This document shows, piece by piece, positions 1 through 8,081 of a DNA stretch of 64,000 nt. The first letter of the stretch is position 1. Each line of letters starts with the position of its first letter. Source of the DNA: Methylobacterium sp. DB0501 (GTDB lineage Bacteria > Pseudomonadota > Alphaproteobacteria > Rhizobiales > Beijerinckiaceae); the NCBI RefSeq assembly GCF_011043735.1, contig NZ_JAAKGV010000005.1, forward strand, positions 124,001-188,000, written 5' to 3'. A program made the position numbers and the translations under genes. The notes below the pieces were generated by a model that saw only the letters and a list, made by a program, of their open reading frames with translations, was not told the DNA's origin and searched no databases.

Positions 1-1
1 C

Positions 2-1186
2 GGCGTGTCGAACTTCCGCCAGGAATACTTCGGCGGCGTCCTGACGATCTTCAACGCGCGGGGCGACTACCGCGACCCGATCAGCTACCTGCCGTTCCAC
101 ATCGTCAACCAGACGGCCGAGGCGGGCCTGCGCGGCACGGTCGAGACCGGGCCGGTCAAGCACAGCTTCGGGCTCGCCGCGGTCGGGTTCTGGCAGGACC
201 TCGCCCAGCCCCCGGCCCAGACCGTCGGGCCGACGATCATCTCGAACCTCTACGATCCGACCTACGTCGCGCCGCGCTCCACCTTCGGTCTCTCGAACGC
301 GACCCCGCGCACGTCGAGCCGGATCAACCGCAGCATCGCCGTCGCCGATACGCTGTCGATCCTCGACGACCGGGTGCTTCTCACCCTGGGTGGCCGCTGG
401 CAGAGCCTCGACGTCAACTCCTACAATCCGGCCACCGGGTACCGGACCGGCTCGAGCGAGAGCGGTGCCTTCTCGCCGGGCGTCGGCCTCGTGGTGAAGC
501 CCTGGGAGAAGCTGTCGCTCTATGCCAACTACATCGAGGGCCTGACCTCGCCGGCCGCGCCGGTCAACGCGGTCAATGCCTCCGCGGCCTTCCCGGCCTT
601 CGTCTCGCGGCAGACCGAAATCGGCGCGAAGTACGATTTCGGGACCGTCGGCGTCGGCTTCGCCGCCTTCGAGATCGAGCAGCCCTTCGGCTTCCTCGAT
701 TCGCGCAGCCTGGTCTTCTCCGTCGACGGCCGCCAGCGCAACAGCGGCGTCGAGCTGACGGTGTTCGGCGAGCCGATGCCCGGGGTGCGGCTCCTCGGCG
801 GCGTCACCCTGCTCGACGGGGTGCAGGTGCGCTCGCAGGATCCGCGCAATGTCGGCCGGACCGCGGTCGGCGTGCCGGATGTGCAGCTCAACCTCTACGG
901 TGAATACGACCTGCCCGCGAGCCTCGTCCCCGGACTGACCCTCACCGGGCGGGTCATCTACACCTCGGCGCAGTACTACGACCTCGCCAACAGCCAGAAG
1001 ATCCCCGACTGGGCGACGCTCGACCTCGGCCTGCGCTATAACACCGTGTTCCAGGATCGGCCGCTGACCCTGCGGGCGAACGTCGTCAACGTGACGGGCC
1101 ACAACTACTGGGCTTCGACGGGCCGCGGCATTCTCAGCCAAGGGACCCCGCGAACGTTTCTGCTCTCCGCCTCTATGGATTTTTAG
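2..1186 (+). CDS. TonB-dependent receptor, C-terminal part (5' end outside window)
   Basis: The open frame enters from the left edge, so the N-terminal plug and signal peptide lie outside the window. What remains (about 394 residues) is the distal beta-barrel of an outer-membrane TonB-dependent receptor of the siderophore type. It shows alternating amphipathic strands, a late segment that reads like the usual 'ANVVNVTGHNYW' barrel strand, and a C-terminal Phe (SASMDF), the typical outer-membrane insertion signal. Such receptors import ferric siderophores or other large chelates using TonB-ExbBD energy. No co-oriented gene follows and the downstream DNA is decayed, so no substrate can be inferred. 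The family is secure; the ligand is unknown. Confidence 0.85.
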   Translation, partial: GVSNFRQEYFGGVLTIFNARGDYRDPISYLPFHIVNQTAEAGLRGTVETGPVKHSFGLAAVGFWQDLAQPPAQTVGPTIISNLYDPTYVAPRSTFGLSNATPRTSSRINRSIAVADTLSILDDRVLLTLGGRWQSLDVNSYNPATGYRTGSSESGAFSPGVGLVVKPWEKLSLYANYIEGLTSPAAPVNAVNASAAFPAFVSRQTEIGAKYDFGTVGVGFAAFEIEQPFGFLDSRSLVFSVDGRQRNSGVELTVFGEPMPGVRLLGGVTLLDGVQVRSQDPRNVGRTAVGVPDVQLNLYGEYDLPASLVPGLTLTGRVIYTSAQYYDLANSQKIPDWATLDLGLRYNTVFQDRPLTLRANVVNVTGHNYWASTGRGILSQGTPRTFLLSASMDF

Positions 1187-1688
1187 AATCCGGATAGATG
1201 CAATAAGTTCAGGGCTATCATACGATTTCCGACCGGTCGCATCGTGAGGGACGGGATCGTGCTCTGCGAGGTCGAGGTCTTGCCGCTCACCTCACCGAAG
1301 CAACGATCGGCCACGGCGGTGCGCGCCGCGGCCGATCGGGATTTCCAGCATTGGTTGTCCAAGGCCACACAGCGTTTCGAATTGGCGCAGGAGGCCGTCG
1401 ATCGGGAATACGGCAAGGACGCCACGTTCGATCCGCACCGGACCACCGAACAATCCCCGGGGGCCCCGGCCGCAGTTGCCACGGTCTGACGATCCGCCTG
1501 CAGCACCTCGAGCCCCGCGAGTCTCGCGCTCGCTCATCCGGACCCATCCCATGGCGGACCTCCCGCGTTCCGCAGAACAGGGGAGTGTGCCATTCCCGCT
1601 TGGCTCAGGTGGGACATTCGAACTGCACGCCTACAAACATGATTCGCATAAGTAATATTATGGAACATAAACCTCGTTTTCCAGCGGT
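1187..1688. other. Gene-poor stretch with one weak open frame
   Basis: About 500 bases between the receptor end and the toxin fragment. A GTG-started frame of 81 codons at 1244-1489 (plus strand) has a plausible composition, but I see no ribosome binding site, domain or conserved context, so I do not call it a gene. Bases 1630-1680 are much more AT-rich than the surroundings. The stretch looks like decayed accessory DNA. Confidence 0.4.
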
Positions 1689-1855
1689 TCAGCGCGGCAG
1701 CTCGATCGTGACGCCGAGATCGATGCCGTCCAGCCGCGACTGAGCCCGATCGGTCGTGAATGCGGGGGCAGCGAGCTGACCCGCTACGGCCAGGCAGGCG
1801 CGATCGCCAAGCGACAGGTCAGTCGCCCGGGTGAGCGTCCGAAGGCCCGCGCAGC
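1689..1855 (-). pseudogene. VapC-like PIN-domain toxin, C-terminal remnant
   Basis: Read on the minus strand, about 55 codons ending at the stop at 1689-1691 encode the end of a PIN-domain ribonuclease. The diagnostic segments are TDLSLGDRACLAVAG followed by APAFTTDRA and a closing VTIELPR. VapC toxins carry the same GLSLGDRACLALA and TADRAW segments with two of the metal-binding acidic residues. The N-terminal part with the first catalytic Asp and the partner antitoxin VapB are missing; homology stops near 1855, exactly where porin-like sequence starts on the other strand. I therefore read it as a broken toxin gene left by a deletion or rearrangement. Confidence 0.65.
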
Positions 1856-2435
1856 GTGCTGACGCAGGCCGTCGACCGGACCGTCTGCGCTACCAGCAAC
1901 GCGGATTATTACGAGTTCGTCGGCAGAGCGCCTTGCACGGCGAACGACGCCCTCACCATCAGATACAACATCTATACCTCTCCGAATTACTTCGATACCC
2001 GCGCCCCGGGCACCGACGTCTCCAGGATCATGAAATATGCCATTCCCGAAGGCACCTTCGGCCTGTTCCCGAGCGGTCTGACGTTGTCGTCGGAGGTCGG
2101 GCATTATTTTCTTGGAATGTCGAACGCATCGTTCGGCCGGTTCAACCTGTCCAACTACACCTATGGAAATATCGGCATCTCATACACGGTAAAGTCTGTC
2201 ACACTGGACTTGCGCTACCACGACGCTGACGAAGACGTAGTGCGGCACGATCACCGCGCAGCCGCGCGGCATCGCCAACGGGACGTTCCAGTCCGACTGG
2301 TGCGGTGCGGCCGTCATCGCGACCTTGTCCTTCGACGTGACGTCCAAGGATCCCGGGATCTTCGCCAGGGACGACGCGGCCGTTCCCGCGGTCCCGGCCC
2401 GGACGGGCGACGCCGAGAAGGCGGCGGCCCGGTAG
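1856..2435 (+). pseudogene. TorF-family putative porin, truncated and frameshifted
   Basis: From 1856 the plus strand encodes the second half of a TorF-like putative outer-membrane porin: a YTSPNYFDT segment, a YTYGNIGIS strand and the family-like end VTLDLRYHD. The frame is lost around 2235-2250. The expected ending (GTFQSDWCGAAVIATLSFD) continues one frame over and stops at 2433-2435. The gene has no start codon region or signal peptide, because its 5' half is replaced by the VapC-like fragment. Both a 5' deletion and an internal frameshift are visible, so this is a pseudogene unless the frameshift is a sequencing error. Even then the missing N-terminus would leave it inactive. Confidence 0.65.
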
Positions 2436-2496
2436 CGTCACCTGCGGAGCGTCGCGAAGACCGGGCCGACGGGAAAGGACGGCAAGTGCCGGGGGA

Positions 2497-4566
2497 TCAC
2501 GCTGCGGGCGGGCGCCCGGGACCGACGATTCGCGCGAGCCGCGACAGGCTGCGGTCCGGCCGGACGCAGACCGACCAATCGGCGAAGGCGGACGACGTTC
2601 CCGGAGGCCCCGCACCGTCACGCGGATCGTCGGAGGGGTTGATGGCACAGAAGGCGGCGTCGAGGGCGAGCGCCAGCGTCCAGGCCCGCCCGGGATCCCC
2701 CGCGAGGATCCCGGCCCGAAGGGCGGGGCTCCCGATCCGGGCGCTGAGGGCGGCCTCGTCCTCGAACGGCATGAGGGTCACGACCGGGGCGAAGCCGTGC
2801 CCGCGCACGAGGGCCATGTCGTCCCGACAGAGATCGAGGACGAGCGGCCCCATCCCGGGGGCCCGGGTGGGGGTTGCCGGCCGGCCTTCCCCAAAGACCA
2901 GTTCCGCACCGGCCGCGAGGTCGGCGCGCAGGGCCGTCTCCAGCCCGGCGGCGTGGGCCGCGGAATGCGCCGGGCCGATCTGCGTGCCCGGATCCAGCGG
3001 GTCGCCGGCGCGCATCGCGGCGGCGGCGTCACGAAGGGCCTCGCGCAGGGCGCTCCGCATCTCGGCATGGACGTGGAGGCGGGTCTGGCTCGCGAAGGTC
3101 GAGCGCAGCCAGGTCCCGTGCCCGTGCAGGATCGCGGCGGCGGCCCGGTCGACGTCGGCGCCCGGCAGCACGATCGTGGCGGTCTTGGCCGCCCCGAGGC
3201 CGGCGCCCAGGTCGAGATCGAAGTCGAGATCGAGATCGTTCCGGGTCTCGCAGGGCTCGGACTGCAGGCCGGGATGGGCCCGCAGCAGGCGGGCGGTCTC
3301 GCGATCGCCGCGCAGCACGGTCAGCGTCCCCCGCGGCAGGCCCGCCCGGACGAAGAGCTCCGCGACGGCCGCGCTCGTCCGGGCGGCGCCCGGATCGGCG
3401 GCGTAGAGGACCGCATTGCCGCAGGCCAGGGCGGCCGCCTGCTCGCACAGGCCGAGGATCGCCGCGCTCCAATGCCCCGTCGCGGCGATGAGGCCGAGCG
3501 GCTCCCGGGTCCGGCGGCCGAGCCGCCCCTGCCCGAGCTCCACCTGGGTCGCCGCATTCCCCTCGGCAAGCCCGGCGGCGGAATCGAGCAGGCGGATCGC
3601 CCGCGGCAGGTCGATGCCCGCGATCTGGCGGACCGGGCGGCCCGTCTCGCGGGCCTCCAGGCGGGCGAGGTCCGGCCCTTCGGCCCGCAGGAGCTCGGCG
3701 CAAGCGGACAGGATCGGGGCGCGGCTCGGCCCACCCACCGACCGCCAGGCGCGAAAGCCGGCCCGGGCCGCGTCGACGGCCCCGCGGATCTCCGCCTCCC
3801 GGGCGGGAAGGAAGCGGGAGATTTCCTCGCCGGTGGCCGGGCTAAGATGCCGGATGGCCTCCGGCGCGGCGCCGGGCGCCGCCACGCGGATCGGCCGCAC
3901 CCCGCCAGCCCCCGCTTCGCCAAGCCCGGGAGAGGCGCCGGCGTCCGGCCCCGCGAGCAGGCCGTCGATGAAGGCGTGCACGACCGCGCGGGCGGCCGCA
4001 CCGCCGGCCCCGGCTTGCCCCGGCGTGGCGTTCGCCACGTGGGAGCGCAACCAGAGGCCGTCGATCATCGCGGCGATCATCGTGGCATCGAGTGCGACGC
4101 AATCGGCGGGCACCAGGCCCCGCAGGCCGTGGCGCAGGTTGGTGATCATCCGCCGCTGGTAGATCGCCTGGACGCGCTGGTAGCGCGGCGAATGGGCCAT
4201 CTGGCCCCAGAAGGCGAGCCAGACGGCGCTCGTGCGCCGGTCGAACTCCTCGTCGGCCAGGGCGGCGTCGCAGACCGCAAAGAGCCGTTCCCGCCCAGTC
4301 CGGGACGCCGCCAGCCTGCGGGCGGTCGCCCCGGCGAGGCGGGCCGCCATGAAGCGCAGGGTGGCCTCGAGCAGCCCGTCCTTGTCGCCGAAATAGTGGG
4401 CGAACAGCCCGGCCGAAACGTTCGCGCGCCGGGCGATCTCGCTGAGCGAGGCGGCCTTGAAGCCCACCTCCGCGAGGGTCTCGATCGTCGCCTCGACGAG
4501 ATGGCGGCGGCGCGCCGCCTCGAAGGTCTGCATCGGGCTGGTCTGGATGGGGTTCGGCCGGGTCAT
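2497..4566 (-). CDS. betI: BetI repressor fused to a catalytically dead aldehyde-dehydrogenase-like domain
   Basis: One uninterrupted 689-codon frame. Residues about 20-205 are a TetR-family choline-sensing repressor of the BetI type: the helix-turn-helix is near residues 41-60 (LSEIARRANVSAGLFAHYF), followed by BetI-like AVWLAFWGQM, NLRHGLRGLVP and AAMIDGLWLRSH. After an Ala/Gly/Pro linker (about 205-235), residues 236-689 align with an aldehyde dehydrogenase such as BetB: SPATGEEI, TREPLGLIAATG, ACGNAVLY and GDPLDPGTQIGP. The catalytic positions are lost. The Asn of WNYP is Ser (HWSA, near 366), the ELGGK Glu lies in an Asp-Leu repeat (444-452), and the nucleophilic Cys of GQVC is Phe (near 491). 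Normal BetI is about 200 residues. The gene is divergent from the choline operon, so it probably represses it, with the second domain perhaps sensing betaine aldehyde or mediating oligomerisation. Confidence 0.88.
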   Translation of the reverse strand: MTRPNPIQTSPMQTFEAARRRHLVEATIETLAEVGFKAASLSEIARRANVSAGLFAHYFGDKDGLLEATLRFMAARLAGATARRLAASRTGRERLFAVCDAALADEEFDRRTSAVWLAFWGQMAHSPRYQRVQAIYQRRMITNLRHGLRGLVPADCVALDATMIAAMIDGLWLRSHVANATPGQAGAGGAAARAVVHAFIDGLLAGPDAGASPGLGEAGAGGVRPIRVAAPGAAPEAIRHLSPATGEEISRFLPAREAEIRGAVDAARAGFRAWRSVGGPSRAPILSACAELLRAEGPDLARLEARETGRPVRQIAGIDLPRAIRLLDSAAGLAEGNAATQVELGQGRLGRRTREPLGLIAATGHWSAAILGLCEQAAALACGNAVLYAADPGAARTSAAVAELFVRAGLPRGTLTVLRGDRETARLLRAHPGLQSEPCETRNDLDLDFDLDLGAGLGAAKTATIVLPGADVDRAAAAILHGHGTWLRSTFASQTRLHVHAEMRSALREALRDAAAAMRAGDPLDPGTQIGPAHSAAHAAGLETALRADLAAGAELVFGEGRPATPTRAPGMGPLVLDLCRDDMALVRGHGFAPVVTLMPFEDEAALSARIGSPALRAGILAGDPGRAWTLALALDAAFCAINPSDDPRDGAGPPGTSSAFADWSVCVRPDRSLSRLARIVGPGRPPAA

Positions 4567-4623
4567 CGCCGTCCTTGTGCCGGAAAGTCCGGCCCGCTCG
4601 CGTCGCCGAGCCTCCGGAGGGAG

Positions 4624-4641
4624 ATTGAACAGTCGTTCAAT
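4624..4641. promoter_or_regulatory. Putative BetI operator 1
   Basis: ATTGAACAGTCGTTCAAT is an 18-base palindrome (7-base arms ATTGAAC/GTTCAAT around AGTC), 57 bases upstream of the betI fusion start. Known BetI boxes are built from the same TTGAA...TTCAA half-sites. Its place suggests autoregulation. Based on symmetry and context only. Confidence 0.7.
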
Positions 4642-4809
4642 TCGATGCGCCGCGCAATGGCAGCCCCGAATCGGATCGCTCTACCGACCACCTGATACTC
4701 CTATCCCGTGAGAGTATTCATTTGCTGCTCCGCACAAAAATCCGGCATAAATGCTTGCATTGCGCCATCGATGACAGAAAAAAGTGCGTGACATCGCGGG
4801 TTGCGTTGG

Positions 4810-4827
4810 ATTGAATGACCATTCAAC
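4810..4827. promoter_or_regulatory. Putative BetI operator 2
   Basis: ATTGAATGACCATTCAAC contains the palindrome TTGAATG-AC-CATTCAA, 46 bases before the choX start. It shares the ATTGAA...TTCAA half-sites and 18-base length with the site at 4624-4641. The two sites flank the 307-base divergent region (4567-4873), which also contains an AT-rich patch (4700-4790) where both promoters probably lie. Repression relieved by choline is the expected control. Confidence 0.7.
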
Positions 4828-4873
4828 GGGCCTGCCGCAACGGGATGGCGGGGCTCCGCGACAGGGGGTTGTC

Positions 4874-5824
4874 ATGCGCCGTTTCGCAACCGGAGCCCTC
4901 CTCGGCACGGCACTGGGGATCTCGTCCTTCGTCACCGCGGCCGCGGCGGATCCCGCCTCCTGCAAGACCGTGCGGTTCGCCGATGTGGGCTGGACCGACA
5001 TCACCGCCACCACGGCGCTCGCCTCCCGCGTCCTGGCCGGCCTCGGCTACGCCCCCAAGACCCAGACCCTGTCGGTCCCGGTCACCTACGCCTCGCTCAG
5101 GGCGAAAACCATCGACGTCTTCCTCGGCAACTGGATGCCCACCATGGCGGCCGACCGGAAGCCCTACCTCGAGTCCCATGCCATCGAGGTCCTCGGCCCG
5201 AACCTGACCGGGGCGAAATACACCCTCGCGGTACCGGACTATCTCTACGACGCCGGCCTCAAGAGCTTCGCCGACATCGCCAAGTTCCGTCGCCAGCTCA
5301 AGGGCAAGATCTACGGCATCGAGCCCGGCAACGACGGCAACCGGACGATCCTGACGATCATCAAGGACAACACCTACGGCCTCGGCACCTTCGACCTCGT
5401 CGAGTCGAGCGAGCAGGGCATGCTCGCCCAGGTGGACCGGGCGATCCGGCGCAAGGAGCCGATCCTGTTCCTCGGCTGGGAGCCCCATCCGATGAACACC
5501 AAGTTCGCGATCCGCCACCTCTCCGGGGGCGACGACACGTTCGGACCGAATTACGGCGGAGCCGAGGTCTTCACCAACCTGCGCGCCGGCTACGGTGCCG
5601 AATGTCCGAACCTCGGCCGGTTCTTCAAGAACCTGACCTTCGACCTGAAGACCGAGAACGCGGTGATGGGGTCGATCCTGTTCGACGGGCTCGATCCCGA
5701 TAAGGCCGCCGACCAGTGGCTGAAGGCCGATCCGGAGGCCTGGACGCGCTGGCTGTCCGGCGTCGAGACCCTCGACGGAAAGCCCGGCCTGCCCGCCGTA
5801 CGGGAGGCCCTCGGCGTCGAATAA
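4874..5824 (+). CDS. choX: Choline ABC transporter, periplasmic binding protein
   Basis: 316 residues with a cleavable signal peptide (MRRFATGALLGTALG, ending near AAAA) and a glycine-betaine/choline-type binding fold. The aromatic box is visible: W40, D42, W87, Y116 and W202 match, each with a constant offset of three, the choline-box residues W43, D45, W90, Y119 and W205 that I recall for Sinorhizobium meliloti ChoX. The ATG at 4874 is chosen because it starts the signal peptide and follows an AGGGGGT ribosome binding site; a GTG further upstream would add a non-secretory leader. First gene of choX-choW-choV-betB-betA, 46 bases downstream of a BetI-type palindrome. It captures choline in the periplasm for the ChoW/ChoV importer. 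Confidence 0.93.
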   Translation: MRRFATGALLGTALGISSFVTAAAADPASCKTVRFADVGWTDITATTALASRVLAGLGYAPKTQTLSVPVTYASLRAKTIDVFLGNWMPTMAADRKPYLESHAIEVLGPNLTGAKYTLAVPDYLYDAGLKSFADIAKFRRQLKGKIYGIEPGNDGNRTILTIIKDNTYGLGTFDLVESSEQGMLAQVDRAIRRKEPILFLGWEPHPMNTKFAIRHLSGGDDTFGPNYGGAEVFTNLRAGYGAECPNLGRFFKNLTFDLKTENAVMGSILFDGLDPDKAADQWLKADPEAWTRWLSGVETLDGKPGLPAVREALGVE

Positions 5825-5909
5825 GGCTTTCGACTTGTAACGCCTTCGACTTGGTCGCCGGCCATGCGCCGGCTTTCCTCCCCTTTCGTTACGCGGCGGA
5901 TCGGCGCTC

Positions 5910-6767
5910 ATGTACGACTGGATCGTCTCCCATAAGATCTCCCTCGGCATCTGGCTCAAGGACGGCGTCGACTTCCTGAACAGCCATGGGCAGGGCTTTT
6001 TCGACCTGATCTCCACGGTGCTCGGCGCGATGGTGCAGGGCCTGACCGACGGGCTGCTGGCGGTGCCGCCGCTCGCCCTGATCGGCCTGTTCTCGGCGGC
6101 GGCCTATCTCCTCCACCGCTCGGTGGGCCTGTCGGTGTTCATCGTCGCCTCCCTGCTGCTCGTGGTGAACCTCGGCTACTGGGAGGCCACGATGGAAACG
6201 CTGTCGCTGGTGATCTGGTCGACGGCGACCTGCGTGCTGATCGGCGTGCCGGTGGGGATCGTGGCGGCGCACCGGCCGCTCTTCTACGCGGCGATCCGCC
6301 CGTTCCTCGACCTGATGCAGACGATCCCGACCTTCGTCTACCTGATCCCGACCCTGGTGCTGTTCGGGCTCGGGACCGTGCCGGGCATCATCTCCACGGT
6401 GATCTTCGCCCTGCCGGCGCCGATCCGGCTGACGCAGCTCGGCATCGCCTCGGTTCCCCCGAGCCTGCGGGAGGCCGCCCTCGCCTACGGGGCGACGCGC
6501 TGGCAGATGCTGGTCAAGGTCGAGCTTCCGAGCGCGATGCCGACCATCCTGGCCGGCATCACCCAGTGCATCATGCTGAGCCTGTCGATGGTGGTGATCG
6601 CCGCGCTGGTCGGCGCCGACGGCCTCGGCAAGCCGGTCGTGCGCGCCCTCAACACCGTCAACATCGCCATGGGCTTCGAAGCGGGGCTCGCGATCGTGGT
6701 GCTGGCGATCATCCTCGATCGCGTGTGCAAGCGGCCCGCGCCGCGCAACGGGAGGAGCTCTCCATGA
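5910..6767 (+). CDS. choW: Choline ABC transporter permease
   Basis: 285-residue inner-membrane permease of the proline/glycine-betaine (ProW/ChoW) type. It has a short amphipathic N-terminus, then about six or seven hydrophobic segments between residues 30 and 275. The coupling loop that contacts the ATPase is REAALAYGATRWQMLVKVEL, close to the consensus EAA motif. The gene follows choX by 85 bases and ends 25 bases before choV, consistent with co-transcription. With ChoX and ChoV it forms a high-affinity choline importer. Confidence 0.93.
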   Translation: MYDWIVSHKISLGIWLKDGVDFLNSHGQGFFDLISTVLGAMVQGLTDGLLAVPPLALIGLFSAAAYLLHRSVGLSVFIVASLLLVVNLGYWEATMETLSLVIWSTATCVLIGVPVGIVAAHRPLFYAAIRPFLDLMQTIPTFVYLIPTLVLFGLGTVPGIISTVIFALPAPIRLTQLGIASVPPSLREAALAYGATRWQMLVKVELPSAMPTILAGITQCIMLSLSMVVIAALVGADGLGKPVVRALNTVNIAMGFEAGLAIVVLAIILDRVCKRPAPRNGRSSP

Positions 6768-6792
6768 AGACCGGATCATGGAGGACCGGATC

Positions 6793-8031
6793 ATGAGCAT
6801 CGCCGACGCGACGTCCTTCGCCGCCGCAACCCCCGTCCTTGCGCAGGCCGGCGCCGCGCCGAACGCCGTCGAATTGCGCGACGTCGACATCGCGTTCGGG
6901 CGCAACGTCAAGGCCGCCCTGGCCCTGTCCGACCAGGGCGCCACCCGGGACGAGATCCGCCGCCGGACCGATACCCTGATGGGCACGTTCAAGGTCGATC
7001 TCGACGTCAAGCGGGGCGAGATCTGCGTGCTGATGGGCCTGTCCGGCTCGGGCAAGTCGACGATCCTGCGGGCGATCAACGGGCTCAACCGCGTGGCGCG
7101 CGGCCACGTCCTGGTCCAGCACCGCGGCGCGGCGGTGGACCTGACCCGATGCCGCGCTTCCGTGCTGCGGGACGTGCGGCTGAACACCGTCTCGATGGTG
7201 TTCCAACAATTCGGGCTGCTGCCCTGGCGCAGCGTGCGCGACAATGTCGGCTTCGGCCTCGAACTGCGCGGCATACCGGCCGCCGAGCGGCGGCGGGTCG
7301 TGGACGAGAAGCTCGAGATGGTCGGGCTGGCGAGTTGGGCGGACAAGGCGGTCCAGGAGCTCTCCGGCGGCATGCAGCAACGGGTCGGCCTCGCCCGCGC
7401 CTTCGCGACGGAGGCCGACATCCTGCTGATGGACGAGCCGTTCTCGGCTCTCGATCCGCTGATCCGCGACAAGCTGCAGGACGACCTCCTGGAGCTACAG
7501 CGCCGGCTCAACCGGACGATCGTGTTCGTCAGCCACGACCTCGGCGAGGCGCTCAAGCTCGGCAACCGCATCGCCATCATGGAGGGCGGCCACGTCGTCC
7601 AGTTCGGCACCCCGGCCGACATCGTGCTGAGGCCGGCCAACGCCTACGTGGCCGAATTCGTCAAGCACATGAACCCGCTCGAGGTGCTCGACAGCGGCAC
7701 GGTGATGACGCCGGCCGCGGACCTGCGGCGGGAGGGCGACACGGTCCTCCTCGACCGCGGCGGCACCGTGCGCCTGCGCCTCGGCGCCGACGGGTGCCCG
7801 GTCATGGCGCAGGTCGGGAACCGTCAGGAGCCGCTGTCGCGCGTCGACCGGGCGGGGAGCTGCGGCGATGCCGGGGGGATCGTCGTCGCCCCGATGGCGC
7901 TGCCGCTGCGGGCGACGATCGACCTGCGCCTGCGCTCGCCCTACCCGATCGTGTTCGTGGACGAGCTCGGCCGCCTCGCCGGCCTGTGCGACCACGCCGA
8001 GATCTACCGCGGCCTCCTCCAGAACACCTGA
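6793..8031 (+). CDS. choV: Choline ABC transporter ATP-binding protein
   Basis: 412-residue ATPase of the ProV/ChoV class. Walker A is GLSGSGKST, the signature LSGGMQQR, Walker B ILLMDEP, and the switch His lies in FVSHDLGEA. The C-terminal 110 residues form a degenerate regulatory extension in the position where ProV-type ATPases carry CBS domains. Two in-frame ATGs occur (6778 and 6793). The 15-base segment between them carries a duplicated GACCGGATCATG, and GGAGG sits seven bases before 6793, so I take the second ATG. It energises choline uptake through ChoW. Confidence 0.93.
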   Translation: MSIADATSFAAATPVLAQAGAAPNAVELRDVDIAFGRNVKAALALSDQGATRDEIRRRTDTLMGTFKVDLDVKRGEICVLMGLSGSGKSTILRAINGLNRVARGHVLVQHRGAAVDLTRCRASVLRDVRLNTVSMVFQQFGLLPWRSVRDNVGFGLELRGIPAAERRRVVDEKLEMVGLASWADKAVQELSGGMQQRVGLARAFATEADILLMDEPFSALDPLIRDKLQDDLLELQRRLNRTIVFVSHDLGEALKLGNRIAIMEGGHVVQFGTPADIVLRPANAYVAEFVKHMNPLEVLDSGTVMTPAADLRREGDTVLLDRGGTVRLRLGADGCPVMAQVGNRQEPLSRVDRAGSCGDAGGIVVAPMALPLRATIDLRLRSPYPIVFVDELGRLAGLCDHAEIYRGLLQNT

Positions 8032-8081
8032 TCGCCAACCCCTCGTCGCCCCGTCCGCCCCCGCCCCGCGAGGATGCCGCC

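Noticed and set aside
1244..1489. 81-codon GTG-started frame after the first receptor
   Set aside because: No ribosome binding site, homology or context; kept only as part of the gap description.
2797..4695. 632-codon open frame on the plus strand opposite the betI fusion
   Set aside because: Arg/Gly/Pro-rich translation without domains; a shadow of the real gene caused by high GC.
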